DNA of 54,828 nucleotides from positions 1 through 54,828 of the forward strand of contig NZ_CP108516.1 of assembly GCF_035989305.1 (NCBI RefSeq), written 5' to 3'. The position numbers and the translations under genes were made by a program. This document shows, piece by piece, positions 1 through 7,765 of this stretch (positions within the stretch are counted from its first letter, which is position 1; every line of letters begins with the position of its first letter). A model generated the notes under the pieces. The model worked only from the letters and a program-made list of their open reading frames with translations, had not been told where the DNA came from and did not search any database. The stretch comes from Streptomyces sp. NBC_01233 (lineage in GTDB: Bacteria; Actinomycetota; Actinomycetes; Streptomycetales; Streptomycetaceae).

Positions 1-10
1 GCAGCAAAAG

Positions 11-35
11 AGCCCGATCCGTTTCGAATCGGGCT
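11..35. terminator. hairpin, probable terminator of a gene left of the window
   Basis: A perfect 8-bp stem (AGCCCGAT / ATCGGGCT) closes a 9-nt loop and is followed by TTCG. No gene is seen between it and the window edge, so the gene it would serve lies outside. Confidence 0.5.
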
Positions 36-306
36 TCGTCACGGTGTCCCGAAGCCCAACCAGAAGGGCCGGGCGCGTAGGCGCTCGGCACTCGTGGTCG
101 GCAGGTCCTCGGACTTCGCTGCCACCAACGACTACAGGAGGCCAGCACACCGTTGCGGGACAGTACTCGGATTCACACCGGATTCCCCTGCGACGTCCAA
201 CAGCCAGATTCTACAGGCCTCGTTGTCCATCAACCGATGCTCGCCAACCCGAGCGCCCAGCCGCCGACCCTGCGCCGGCGGGAGCGCTCCGCGTAGGGGG
301 CGAAGG
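36..306. other. no confident gene
   Basis: Several frames are open here, but none has a ribosome-binding site or a composition distinct from its shadow frames. I see no convincing gene between the left-edge hairpin and the hairpin behind the secreted-protein gene. Confidence 0.5.
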
Positions 307-327
307 GGCCGGCCAGGCGGCCGGGCC
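307..327 (-). terminator. GC-rich hairpin downstream of the secreted repeat protein
   Basis: Two GGCC blocks on each arm pair around AGGC, with one bulged G. It starts 14 bp beyond the stop codon of the minus-strand gene, so it is probably its terminator. There is no U-run on that strand, which is common in Streptomyces. Confidence 0.5.
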
Positions 328-340
328 TTTCTCGCCCGCC

Positions 341-1114
341 TCATTCGACCGGTTGCACGATCTCATGCCCGAGCACTGCTACGACGACAGCTAGCGTGCA
401 TTTTGCACCCGGGATGAATTCCCAAACCACCTTCTCCTTGTTACCCTGCCAATCCACGATGATGGCACTTGCCTTGGACGTGACCTCGATGACCTTGCCC
501 CCCGGGCCAAGAACCGAGTGCAACGCGAATTTGGTGCACTCGACCACCGAGTTCGCAACCCGAACAGCCTGCTCTTCGCTAGGCGAAGGGTTTTGCTGAG
601 TGCCTTCAAGCTTGTGGAATTTTCCGCAGTAGCCGTCGGCCCAAATCCCTCCAGCGTTCTTGCATGCCTGCTGATCGTTTACTTCGCCCGCACCATTGCC
701 AGGTTGCTTGATGGTGTCACCGGGCGGCTGACTGCCGGTGTCGGTGCCCTGCGGGTGGCTGCCGTCCTGCTGGGTGGTGTCGGTGCCCTGCGGGTGGCTG
801 CCGTCCTGCTGGGTGGTGTCGGTGCCCTGCGGGTGGCTGCCGTCCTGCTGGGTGGTGTCGGTGCCCTGCGGGTGGCTGCCGTCCTGCTGGGTGGTGTCAG
901 TGCCCTGCGGGTGGCTGCCGTCGGTCTGGCCGCCGGTGTCGGAACCGCCGGTGTCAGTCCCGGACTGGTCGCTGCCGGAATCGTCCTGCTCTGCCATCGC
1001 TGGGGCTTGGGGGGCTGCCGTAGCGATGGTTGCACCTGTTGAGAAAGAAAGCGCTGCAGCCAAGCATGATGCGCCGATATAAGTAGAAATTCGGTGACGC
1101 TGAGTGGTGTTCAT
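341..1114 (-). CDS. secreted protein with Gly/Ser/Thr/Gln-rich tandem repeats
   Basis: About 257 residues. I chose the ATG at 1114 because it follows an AGGGAA ribosome-binding site and begins a Sec-type signal peptide: charged MNTTQRHR, then a hydrophobic stretch to an ATAAPQAPA cleavage region. After a Gly/Asp/Ser linker come four exact copies of the 13-residue unit DGSHPQGTDTTQQ and a partial fifth. The C-terminal ~110 residues form a small domain with four Cys (QACKNAGG, DGYCGK, VECTKF, GAKCTL), possibly two disulfides, and a hydrophobic end. I do not recognise the C-terminal family. The likely location is outside the cell or at the surface, with the repeats acting as a flexible stalk. 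It is a single gene with its own terminator. The function is unknown. Confidence 0.8.
   Translation of the reverse strand: MNTTQRHRISTYIGASCLAAALSFSTGATIATAAPQAPAMAEQDDSGSDQSGTDTGGSDTGGQTDGSHPQGTDTTQQDGSHPQGTDTTQQDGSHPQGTDTTQQDGSHPQGTDTTQQDGSHPQGTDTGSQPPGDTIKQPGNGAGEVNDQQACKNAGGIWADGYCGKFHKLEGTQQNPSPSEEQAVRVANSVVECTKFALHSVLGPGGKVIEVTSKASAIIVDWQGNKEKVVWEFIPGAKCTLAVVVAVLGHEIVQPVE
740..895 (-). repeat. four exact 39-bp tandem repeats inside the secreted-protein gene
   Basis: Units run 740-778, 779-817, 818-856 and 857-895, base-for-base identical, with a diverged partial copy at 896-928. Identity at the DNA level, including synonymous positions, points to recent expansion by slippage or recombination, so copy number probably varies between strains. 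Confidence 0.95.
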
Positions 1115-1561
1115 GATGGTTCCCTGTTGAAAAAAAGCGACTTCGGTCCATGCGGACTTGACTCGCAGTTCCTGAGGGAAACCACTTTCACTGGGGAAGC
1201 GTGGACAGGAGCCAGTCCCCATACACCCCATCCTTCACCTCGTAACTGCTGGTGGCAAAGGAATCCGGCCGCCAATTTCACTGAGTGTTCAACTACATTG
1301 AAGTAGCGGCGCTTGCTCGCAGCTGGCCTCCCTTGTTGAACGGGCGTGTTGGACATCGGAAGTGGACTCCGGCCGCGAGTGTCACAGTCCCGCCGCCTCT
1401 GTCCATGAACCGATCCGCTTCCGCACACACCCCGCGACACGCCCGGGAGCTGGATTCCGGGGTCAGCTTCGGTGTCCACAAAGGGTGTTCATGAAGTCCC
1501 GGCGTGCAGGAAGGCAGGGACCCCGGTTTCTGTACGGTGACGGGCATGAGCAATTGGACCT
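1115..1561. other. intergenic, promoter region of the secreted protein
   Basis: About 450 bp between the secreted-protein start and the 3' end of the XRE regulator. No convincing gene. It must carry the promoter of the minus-strand secreted-protein gene, but I cannot assign -35/-10 boxes with confidence. Confidence 0.5.
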
Positions 1562-1582
1562 GTTAGACCCAACGGGTTCATC
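1562..1582 (+). repeat. 21-bp near-palindrome, site A
   Basis: It reads GTTAGACCC, AAC, GGGTTCATC. The left arm matches the family consensus (GTTAGACCC, 3 bp, GGGTCCAAC) and the right arm is degraded. It overlaps the last bases of the XRE regulator gene. Related sites lie at 9883, 13681, 16485 and 17818. Confidence 0.55.
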
Positions 1583-2822
1583 AAGCGAGGGCGTCGCCGA
1601 GCAGCCGGCGCGGGGCGCCGTCCAGGTGCTGGTGGAGCAGTTGGGCGCGGGAGTGCACCAGGCCGCTCCGGTACGCGGGCGGTAGCCGGTCGTAGACGGC
1701 GGCAGCCATCGCTGCGGCCGCGCCCGGATCTCCGTCGACCCGCAGACAGGCGGCGGTGTCCATGGCGACCAGCGCGCGGGTCATCACCGATGGCGAGACC
1801 GTGAGGGCCAGGGCGTCGTCCTGCGCCCGGTACGCGGCGCGGGTGTCGCCGAGCAGCGTGTACGCCTGGGACAGGTGGACGTGGTGCTTCTGGGGCGGGT
1901 AGCCGAACCAGGTGTCCCTCGACTCGGGGCCGTCCAACTGCTCGGCCAGCGTGCGGACGTCGTCGACCGCGCGGCGGGCGCCGGGGACGTCGCCGATGGC
2001 GGCCAGGGCGCGGGCGTTGACGGCGGCCGCGAGTGCGGCCGCGCCGGACGGGCGGGCGCCGGCCTCCCGGCGGGCCTGCGCGGCGATGCGGGCGGCCTGC
2101 CCCGGGGCCCCGTAGTTCAGGCCGACCATGGCATGGCGGCCGAGCACCCAGGAAGTCATCCGCCGGTCCCCAGACTCGCGGGCCGCCCGCGCGGCGGTGG
2201 CGAACCAGCGGTGCGCGTCGGCCTGGTCGCCGCGGTCGTGCTGGACGATCGCCACCAGGCCGGAGATCCCGGCGGCCGTGCGCGCCAGGTCGGTGCGGTC
2301 CCGTGCGGGGTGGGGCCGGCCCAGGACGGTGGCGAGGAGCGCTAGGTCCTCACGCATCTCGCCCAGGACCGTGTCGGGCGCCCGTCCGTTGTAACCGCCG
2401 CGGTGCCGCTCGAAGGCGCCCTCGAGGTAGGCGAGGTCCCCGGCGCCGTCGGCGTCCAGGCCGGTGTCGATGCCCTCCCGGGCCTGCGCGATGCCGGGCA
2501 GCACGGCGAACCCCGCCGTGGCCGCCGCGAGGGTGAACAGCTTGCGTCGCTTCACGTCGTCGTCCTTCCTCTGCTGCCTGCGATGCCTCCGGGTGTTGTC
2601 CAGGGCCTGGTCCAGCTGCTCGTCGGTCAGCCCGTAGACGGTGCGGATCGCCGAGCGCCAGACCGGAGTCGGTAATCGCTTCTCGGTCTCCCAGCGCTTC
2701 AGGTTCTCGACCGTGCACACGAGGCCGGCGGCGGTCATGCGCTTGGCCTGCTGCTCGCGGGTCCGGTCCGCCCGCTCCCTGATGGTGCGCAGCAGCTCGC
2801 CGATTCCGTCTGGGCTCACCAT
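1581..2822 (-). CDS. XRE-type DNA-binding regulator with helical-repeat C-terminus
   Basis: About 413 residues from the ATG at 2822 (MVSPDGIGELLRTIRERA). Residues ~5-65 form a Cro/CI-type helix-turn-helix with the usual start (LLRTIRERADRTREQQAKRM) and a tail that includes LKRWETEKRLPTP. A basic linker (RRHRRQQRKDDDVKRRK) and a hydrophobic stretch follow, then ~280 residues of Ala-rich paired helices resembling TPR, which in Streptomyces XRE regulators usually sense a ligand or partner. It is divergent from the peptide/JmjC/kinase genes at 3075-5166 with only ~250 bp between, so control of that cassette is the simplest inference. A longer start at 2879 is possible but has no extra conserved sequence. 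Confidence 0.8.
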   Translation of the reverse strand: MVSPDGIGELLRTIRERADRTREQQAKRMTAAGLVCTVENLKRWETEKRLPTPVWRSAIRTVYGLTDEQLDQALDNTRRHRRQQRKDDDVKRRKLFTLAAATAGFAVLPGIAQAREGIDTGLDADGAGDLAYLEGAFERHRGGYNGRAPDTVLGEMREDLALLATVLGRPHPARDRTDLARTAAGISGLVAIVQHDRGDQADAHRWFATAARAARESGDRRMTSWVLGRHAMVGLNYGAPGQAARIAAQARREAGARPSGAAALAAAVNARALAAIGDVPGARRAVDDVRTLAEQLDGPESRDTWFGYPPQKHHVHLSQAYTLLGDTRAAYRAQDDALALTVSPSVMTRALVAMDTAACLRVDGDPGAAAAMAAAVYDRLPPAYRSGLVHSRAQLLHQHLDGAPRRLLGDALA

Positions 2823-3074
2823 GCCGGGGCCTCCCCTGTCTGGGTGTCGGAAGACCATCCTGGCCCCCCAACGCGGCACCCCGCAGCGGGAATCGGCCCC
2901 CCGGTGCGGCCCTCCCTTCTGGTGTTCCCCGGACCTTCAATGGTCGAACGGAACCGGCCGGGACAACGCCTACAGGGGCTCCCCCTCCGGCCGGTCCCGC
3001 ACTGGGCGCCCGTCTCGCCTGGGGGCGGCGGGCGCCGTCCAGCGCTCCATCCGACACGAGAGAAGGAGTACGTC
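2823..3074. promoter_or_regulatory. divergent intergenic region between XRE regulator and peptide gene
   Basis: About 250 bp that must contain the promoters for both directions. A good AGAAGGAG ribosome-binding site lies at its right end in front of the peptide ATG. I could not pick out a clear -35/-10 pair or an operator repeat by eye. Confidence 0.5.
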
Positions 3075-3170
3075 ATGAACGGTCTGATCCTCTCCAGCCG
3101 CTCCATCAAGGGAGCCGCGACCCGGACCCCCGACGGCGGGGGCACCGGCAAGGGCGACGGCAACGACTGA
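3075..3170 (+). CDS. 31-residue peptide, candidate modified-peptide precursor
   Basis: A short ORF with a strong AGAAGGAG ribosome-binding site. The product begins MNGLILSSRSIKGAA, continues with TRTPD, and ends in a Gly/Lys/Asp tail (GGGTGKGDGND). It has no Cys and several hydroxylatable or phosphorylatable residues (Ser, Thr, Asp, Asn). It has no signal peptide or membrane helix. The stop is 9 bp before the JmjC oxygenase gene, which itself lacks a clear ribosome-binding site and is probably translationally coupled to it. A tiny, well-translated first gene followed by an oxygenase and a kinase is the layout of a RiPP precursor with its tailoring enzymes. That role is inference; a leader peptide for translational control is an alternative. 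Confidence 0.7.
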   Translation: MNGLILSSRSIKGAATRTPDGGGTGKGDGND

Positions 3171-3179
3171 TCGCCGACC

Positions 3180-4352
3180 ATGACCACCGCGATTGACGCG
3201 GCGGTCCGGAGCCTCGGCGGGGACTTCCTCGCCGGGGCTTTCGGCCGCGACTTCCAGCACTGGTCACAGGCCGCCGCAGGGCTGCGCGGCCTGTTCACGT
3301 GGGACGACCTGAACGACCTGGTGGCCCGCCACCGGCTCGATGCCCCGCGCCTGCGCCTGTTCAACGACGGGGAGCAGGTCCCGCCGTACGAGTACCTGCA
3401 CACCTCGGTCACCAAGCGCTCCGAGGTCCGCCACCGGGTCGAACCCTCCGGCCTCCACCGGCAGATCAGCGCTGGCGCCTCCCTCGTCCTGGACGCCGTG
3501 GACAAACTCCACCCCGGCGTCCAAGACCTGGCCGAGGCGCTGGAGAGGCACTTCCGCACCGACGTCCAGGCCAACCTGTACGCGTCCTGGCACCCCACCG
3601 AGGCCTTCGGGATCCACTGGGACGACCACGACACGGTGGTCTTCCAGCTGGAAGGGGCGAAGCGCTGGAACCTGTACGGGGCCACCCGTACGGATCCGCT
3701 CCGCCTAGACGTCGAAGCGCCCGAGAAGCCCGACGGGCCGCCGCTGGCCGAAGTGGTCCTGCAGGCCGGGGACATGCTGTACGTACCGCGCGGCTGGTGG
3801 CACGCGGTGGCCGCCACGCAGGGCCGCTCCCTGCACCTGACGTGCGGCCTGACCCCGGCGACCGGACACCACCTCCTGGTGTGGCTGGCCGGACAGCTCC
3901 TCCACTCCCCCACCCTGCGCGCGAACGTACCGACCGTGGCCGGCCCCGCCGACCGCGCCGCCTACGCCGAGCAGCTGCGCAAGGAGGTCGCCGAGGCGCT
4001 CCACCCTCACGTGGTCGCCGAGTTCGCCGCCTCCATGGACGCCCGCGACCCCGGCCGCCCGGCCCCGTCCCTGCCGCACATCGGCGTCGTCCCCGCCGAT
4101 CCGGAGCTGATCCTGGCCCTCACGACGGCCCGGGCCGCGCTGGAGGGGGCCGACGGGTCGGTGGTGCTGCGCGCCGCCGGACACGAATGGGAGCTCCACC
4201 CCTCCGTCCGCCCCGTGCTGGAGGCCCTGGTCTCCGGCGCCCGCCTCACCTTCGGGGAGCTGGCCGAGCGCTCCGGCCTCACCGTGGAACAGGTCGCGGC
4301 CCTCGCCACCGAGCTGGTATCCAAGGACGCGGCCGCCGTCTCCCACAGGTAG
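3180..4352 (+). CDS. JmjC/cupin-4 family Fe(II)/2-oxoglutarate oxygenase
   Basis: 390 residues. The double-stranded beta-helix core is at ~70-225. The iron-binding facial triad is visible as H146 and D148 (GIHWDDHD) and H208 (GWWHAV). K161 in EGAKRWNLY fits the 2-oxoglutarate-binding Lys of the cupin-4/ribosomal-oxygenase group, whose members hydroxylate protein side chains. The C-terminal ~150 residues are helical and end in a winged-helix-like segment (LTFGELAERSGLTVEQVAAL), also usual in this group. The gene lies between the 31-residue peptide and an APH-type kinase gene (7 bp gap). The likely role is hydroxylation of a peptide or protein residue; the peptide encoded next door is the obvious candidate substrate, by inference only. 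Confidence 0.85.
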   Translation: MTTAIDAAVRSLGGDFLAGAFGRDFQHWSQAAAGLRGLFTWDDLNDLVARHRLDAPRLRLFNDGEQVPPYEYLHTSVTKRSEVRHRVEPSGLHRQISAGASLVLDAVDKLHPGVQDLAEALERHFRTDVQANLYASWHPTEAFGIHWDDHDTVVFQLEGAKRWNLYGATRTDPLRLDVEAPEKPDGPPLAEVVLQAGDMLYVPRGWWHAVAATQGRSLHLTCGLTPATGHHLLVWLAGQLLHSPTLRANVPTVAGPADRAAYAEQLRKEVAEALHPHVVAEFAASMDARDPGRPAPSLPHIGVVPADPELILALTTARAALEGADGSVVLRAAGHEWELHPSVRPVLEALVSGARLTFGELAERSGLTVEQVAALATELVSKDAAAVSHR

Positions 4353-4359
4353 GACCGCC

Positions 4360-5166
4360 ATGTTCGACGCCCCCGCCCCCGCCACCGTCGACCGGATGCT
4401 GACCGCCCAGCAGCACGCCGCCGACCAGTTCGGCCTGCGCGCCACCGGCCGCCGGGTGTGGGGGTACCGGGGCCGGACCCTGTCGGGCGCCGCCGGCCCG
4501 CACTGGCTCCGCGTCGTCTGCGCCGAGGCCGGCACCGAGGGCGGCACGCTGTGGAACGGCCCGTCCACCTCCCGCGCCCTCCCCGCCTCGGTGCCGCGCC
4601 CCGACCTGTTCCGCATCCGGGACTGGACCACCGAGGGCTACGCCTACCGGGCCGAGCTGTACGCCTTCGCCCCCGACCCGATGGTCTCCCCGCGCCCCGT
4701 CCTCGACGAGGACCCGGGCCTGCCCGAGACGTGGTGGAAGGAGATGCGGGCGGCCCTGGACGCCCTCGCCGACATCCCGCCGCCGGCGGACCGCGAGGCC
4801 GTACGCGAGGAGTACCTGCGCCGCGTCATCCCCGAGTTCACCGACCACCAGGTCGAGGACGTCGCCTGGTCCACCGCCCACGGCGACCTCCACTACGGCA
4901 ACCTCACCCGCGGCCCGCACATCCTGGACTGGGAAGGCTGGGGCCGCGCCCCGTACGGCTACGACGCCGCCACCCTGTACGTCTACGCGCTGCTGACCCC
5001 CGAGACGGCCGCCCGCATCCGGGCCCAGCTGGCCCCGGTCCTGGACCGGCCCGAGGCACGCACCGGCCTGCTGACCGTGTGCGCCCAGGTCCTCCAGGCC
5101 CAGGACCGCGTCGACTTCTACGCCGAGCTCGCCGACCCCGTCCGCGAGCACCTGGCCCACCTGTAG
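4360..5166 (+). CDS. aminoglycoside-phosphotransferase-fold (APH) kinase
   Basis: 268 residues, ATG after an AGGTAGGA ribosome-binding site. The C-lobe carries the APH catalytic loop HGDLHYGN (174-181, catalytic D176) and the metal-binding DWEGWG (D190). The N-lobe is divergent: I do not see a clear nucleotide-loop Gly motif. APH-fold kinases phosphorylate antibiotics, small metabolites or, in thioamitide and class V lanthipeptide pathways, Ser/Thr of a precursor peptide before dehydration. Here it is the third gene of an operon with a small peptide and a hydroxylase, so a peptide or hydroxylated-peptide substrate is worth testing. A resistance enzyme is the main alternative. I see no HopA1-like lyase nearby that would complete a known dehydration pair. 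Confidence 0.8.
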   Translation: MFDAPAPATVDRMLTAQQHAADQFGLRATGRRVWGYRGRTLSGAAGPHWLRVVCAEAGTEGGTLWNGPSTSRALPASVPRPDLFRIRDWTTEGYAYRAELYAFAPDPMVSPRPVLDEDPGLPETWWKEMRAALDALADIPPPADREAVREEYLRRVIPEFTDHQVEDVAWSTAHGDLHYGNLTRGPHILDWEGWGRAPYGYDAATLYVYALLTPETAARIRAQLAPVLDRPEARTGLLTVCAQVLQAQDRVDFYAELADPVREHLAHL

Positions 5167-5181
5167 CCGCCCCGCCCGTCT

Positions 5182-5523
5182 CTACGCGGAGTCGACGCTG
5201 CGTCGACCGGCGGCCAGCGTCGGCGGGCCCGAGGCGGAGGGCTCCGACCCGGACCCATGCGCCCGGCGCAGGCCCGGCTGCGGCCAGGGGTAGAACCGGG
5301 ACACCGTGCTGGTCGACCCGTCGAGGTCGACGGCCACCTTGTAGATCACCCTGCCGTCGGCCCAGTCGTGCCGCGCCATCACAGCCCCGTACCGCCACGC
5401 CCCGCAGGACCACACCCGCAGGGCCGGGCGGTCGCCCGCAGGCCAGCTCCAGACCGTGGGCGCGCGCCCGTCCTCGGGCCGCCATGGCCGGGACTCCACC
5501 GGCTCCGTCAACGTCGTGCTCAC
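5182..5523 (-). CDS. small hypothetical protein
   Basis: About 113 residues from a GTG at 5523, with GAGG close upstream. The product begins VSTTLTEPVESRPWRP and is Trp-rich (WSWPAGD, VWSCGAWRYG, ARHDWADGRV). The middle looks like a small beta-sheet domain (VIYKVAVDLDGSTSTVSRFYPW) and the end is low-complexity. I do not recognise the family. It is convergent with the kinase gene (15 bp apart) and divergent from the replication-relaxation gene. Confidence 0.6.
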   Translation of the reverse strand: MSTTLTEPVESRPWRPEDGRAPTVWSWPAGDRPALRVWSCGAWRYGAVMARHDWADGRVIYKVAVDLDGSTSTVSRFYPWPQPGLRRAHGSGSEPSASGPPTLAAGRRSVDSA

Positions 5524-5697
5524 CCCTCGACCGTACGCCCGGACCCCGCGGACTCCCCCGCCAGGTGCTCCGCGTCGTGCTCCGGGCCGTGTTCGACGAA
5601 ACCTGTACGGCTTCCTGTCCTCTTCGCAGGTCACAGTGCCTGTCACGTCAGCGCGCGAGGCGGTGGCGTGCGTCAAGTAAGGACAGGGGAGCGGGCA

Positions 5698-6600
5698 GTG
5701 GAGATGAAGCAGACGCCGGGGGCGTACCGGATGCGGGCGGAGCGCCGGCGCAGGGTGCGCGGCAGCGGGGAGGCCCGGGGCGACGGCTGGATGCGCACGG
5801 AGGCGGACGAGCGTCTCCTCGCGCTGGCGACGAGGTACGGGACGCTGACCCTGCAGCAGGCGGCCACCGCGTGCTGGGGCGGGAGACTCGAGACCGCGCG
5901 CCTGCGGATACGGGTGATGGCGGAGGCCGGGCTGCTGCACCGCTCCGCGGTGATGCGGTGGGCGGGCACCGTCGTGTGGCCCACCGAGCGCGGAGCGCGC
6001 ATCGCGGGTACCGGCCTGTCGGCACCCTCCCGCCCGGGCGAGCGGCTGCTGCACCGCCTGGCCCTCGCCGACGTCGGCCTCGCCCTGGAGGCGGCCGGGC
6101 ACACGGTGCTCACCGAGCGCGAGGTCCGCTCCGCCGAGGCGGTGCCCGGGCGACCGGCGGAACTCCTCGCGGACCTTGGCATCTCCGGAGTGCCCGAGGG
6201 GGCCCGGCGCGGGGAGACCCTCGCGGTCCCGGCCGGTGCCCACGCGGTGCACTGGCCGGACCTGGTCCTGGTGCCGCCCGGTGGCTCCGTGGTCGCCGTC
6301 GAGGTGGAGCTCACCCCGAAGTCCCGCAGCGAGCTGCGGAGCATCCTGCGCGCCTACCTGCGGGCCCGGCGCCGGGTCGTCTACCTCGGGACCGCGCCGG
6401 TTGTGCGCCAGCTGCAGGGGCGCCCCGGCTCGGACGGGCAGTGGGTCGACGGCGTTGCCCAGGAGGCCGGGCTGCTCCCGCCCGGAGGGCCCGACCCGGG
6501 CGCCGACGGACTCCTGCGCGTACGGCCGCTCGTCCTCACCGACCCGGACGTCGCCCGCCAGACTGAGCAGCACGCCAACCGCCACCGTCGCCCTGCATGA
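5698..6600 (+). CDS. replication-relaxation family protein
   Basis: About 300 residues. I start it at GTG 5698 because an AGGGGA ribosome-binding site lies about 8 bp upstream; ATG 5704 is also possible. Residues ~30-110 form a winged helix typical of the Replic_Relax family (LLALATRYGTLTLQQAATACWGG, RIRVMAEAGLL). A paired region follows (HRLALADVGLALEAAG) with the hallmark acidic strand PDLVLVPPGGSVVAVEVELTPKS. Members occur on Streptomyces plasmids and integrative elements and are linked to plasmid replication or transfer, though the biochemistry is poorly defined. It is monocistronic and convergent with the next gene. Confidence 0.8.
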   Translation: MEMKQTPGAYRMRAERRRRVRGSGEARGDGWMRTEADERLLALATRYGTLTLQQAATACWGGRLETARLRIRVMAEAGLLHRSAVMRWAGTVVWPTERGARIAGTGLSAPSRPGERLLHRLALADVGLALEAAGHTVLTEREVRSAEAVPGRPAELLADLGISGVPEGARRGETLAVPAGAHAVHWPDLVLVPPGGSVVAVEVELTPKSRSELRSILRAYLRARRRVVYLGTAPVVRQLQGRPGSDGQWVDGVAQEAGLLPPGGPDPGADGLLRVRPLVLTDPDVARQTEQHANRHRRPA

Positions 6601-6601
6601 A

Positions 6602-6619
6602 CTGATCGGTGCCGATCAG
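6602..6619. terminator. palindrome between convergent genes
   Basis: CTGATCGG, TG, CCGATCAG: perfect 8-bp arms immediately after the replication-relaxation stop codon and overlapping the stop of the opposing gene. It could end transcription in both directions, although the loop is too short for a stable hairpin tip. Confidence 0.45.
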
Positions 6620-7041
6620 CGCTCCACGCCGGTGACGGCCTCCACCATCGCGGCCTGGACGAGCCGGAACTCCCGTTCGTCCAGCGCGTCCAGGACCGTC
6701 TGCAGGGTGACGGGCGCTGCACCGACGAGGGAGACGGCGATACGCAGCATGGCCATCTCGCTGCGCGAACCCTGGATCATGACCTTGTCCGTCAGGGGGA
6801 ACTCGCCCATCAACCGCTGGGAGATCCCGCTCCAGTTCATGCTGGGGCGCGTACCGGTGCGGTCGATGTAGAGCAGGTGGTCGGGCTGGGGGTCCTGGTC
6901 GTCCAGGAACCGCCGCAGCCAGTACCCGTCACGGTGCTTGCCGAGGAGGCGGGTGGCCGCGCGCATCCATTCGTTGCCCACGCCCTGGAGCAGGCCCTGG
7001 GCGAGCTCCATGCCCGTCGTGCCCTCGCTGGTCAGCGTCAC
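6616..7041 (-). CDS. hypothetical protein
   Basis: 141 residues from a GTG with GGGAGAG upstream. It looks like a soluble mixed alpha/beta protein: an amphipathic N-terminus (GMELAQGLLQGVGNEWMRAATRLLG), a basic/aromatic middle (KHRDGYWLRRFLDDQD) and a helical C-terminus (LQTVLDALDEREFRLVQAAMVEAVTG). No transmembrane segment, Cys pair or recognisable motif. I do not know its function. Confidence 0.65.
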   Translation of the reverse strand: MTLTSEGTTGMELAQGLLQGVGNEWMRAATRLLGKHRDGYWLRRFLDDQDPQPDHLLYIDRTGTRPSMNWSGISQRLMGEFPLTDKVMIQGSRSEMAMLRIAVSLVGAAPVTLQTVLDALDEREFRLVQAAMVEAVTGVER

Positions 7042-7399
7042 CGATCTCTCCCTGGTCTCGATGGTCGGGCCGGGTCGGAGTCGGGGCCGGCCCCGACCAC
7101 ACTGTGTCCGGCTGCGCCCCGCAGGCCGCGCCGTACACGCCGACCGGCCTTGCCGCTGGCCGCAGCCTCACCCGTTCGCCACAAAAGGCCGTCTGAGCTG
7201 CGGCTTCACGAGAGCACAACCCAGGACACAGGAGGGGACACGGGGACACGGGCGCCGTTGCCAACAGGGACGGCCCGGGGTGGATAACGAGCAGCTCACG
7301 CCCGTTGCCACCCCGGTATCCACTCCCGGCGCGGTGCTGGCGGCGGAGTCCCCCGGGGGGACGGCTGTCCGGGCACGGTCCGCGAATCGCGGATGGTGT
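7042..7399. other. intergenic, with a palindrome at 7379-7393
   Basis: About 360 bp without a convincing gene. At 7379-7393 TCCGCGA, A, TCGCGGA forms a perfect 7-bp inverted repeat just downstream of the minus-strand small membrane-protein gene, a plausible terminator for it. Confidence 0.5.
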
Positions 7400-7639
7400 C
7401 TACCTCGTGGACACGACCGGAGCCGGGGCCGGTGTGGCGGGCGCTGGCGACTGGCCGAACCCAGGGGCAAGCAGAAGCGCGAGGAGCGTCGCGACCGCTG
7501 CGCCGGAGACAATCGAGGTTCCCAGGTCGCCGCGGCCGAGCGCACCGTGCGTACGGGCGGTGTACTTGAAGACCGAGAAGCCGACGACGTAGCCCACGAC
7601 GATGAGCAGGGCCGCCAGCGGCGCGATCTGGATGGTCAC
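7400..7639 (-). CDS. small two-helix membrane protein, paralogue of 54499-54750
   Basis: 79 residues from a GTG. Two hydrophobic segments (IAPLAALLIVVGYVVGF and SIVSGAAVATLLALLLAPGF) flank a conserved loop (KYTARTHGALGRGDLGTS), with a Pro/Ala tail. The first ~50 residues match the protein at 54499-54750 almost residue for residue. The two copies sit near the two ends of the window in the same orientation, so a role specific to this element or its transfer is likely. The exact function is unknown. Confidence 0.8.
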   Translation of the reverse strand: MTIQIAPLAALLIVVGYVVGFSVFKYTARTHGALGRGDLGTSIVSGAAVATLLALLLAPGFGQSPAPATPAPAPVVSTR

Positions 7640-7765
7640 GACGTTCTCCTCGCTATGTCCGCCTGAATCGGCGGTCCGTCTGTGCCGAGTGGCACGACGT
7701 CATGTGACCAACAGGGGCATGGGAGGAGCGATCCCGGAACTTCGCGAGGTTCTACGCTCAGCCGT

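Noticed and set aside
11..40. TTCGAATC near the left edge resembles a tRNA T-arm
   Set aside because: The surrounding bases form a simple 8-bp hairpin and no acceptor or anticodon arm can be drawn within the window.
740..928. Regular repeats that could be taken for a CRISPR array
   Set aside because: The units are directly adjacent with no spacers and are in frame within a secreted protein gene.
4360..5166. Aminoglycoside resistance gene
   Set aside because: Fold and catalytic loop agree, but the N-lobe is divergent and the operon context (peptide and oxygenase) does not suggest resistance; the substrate is left open.
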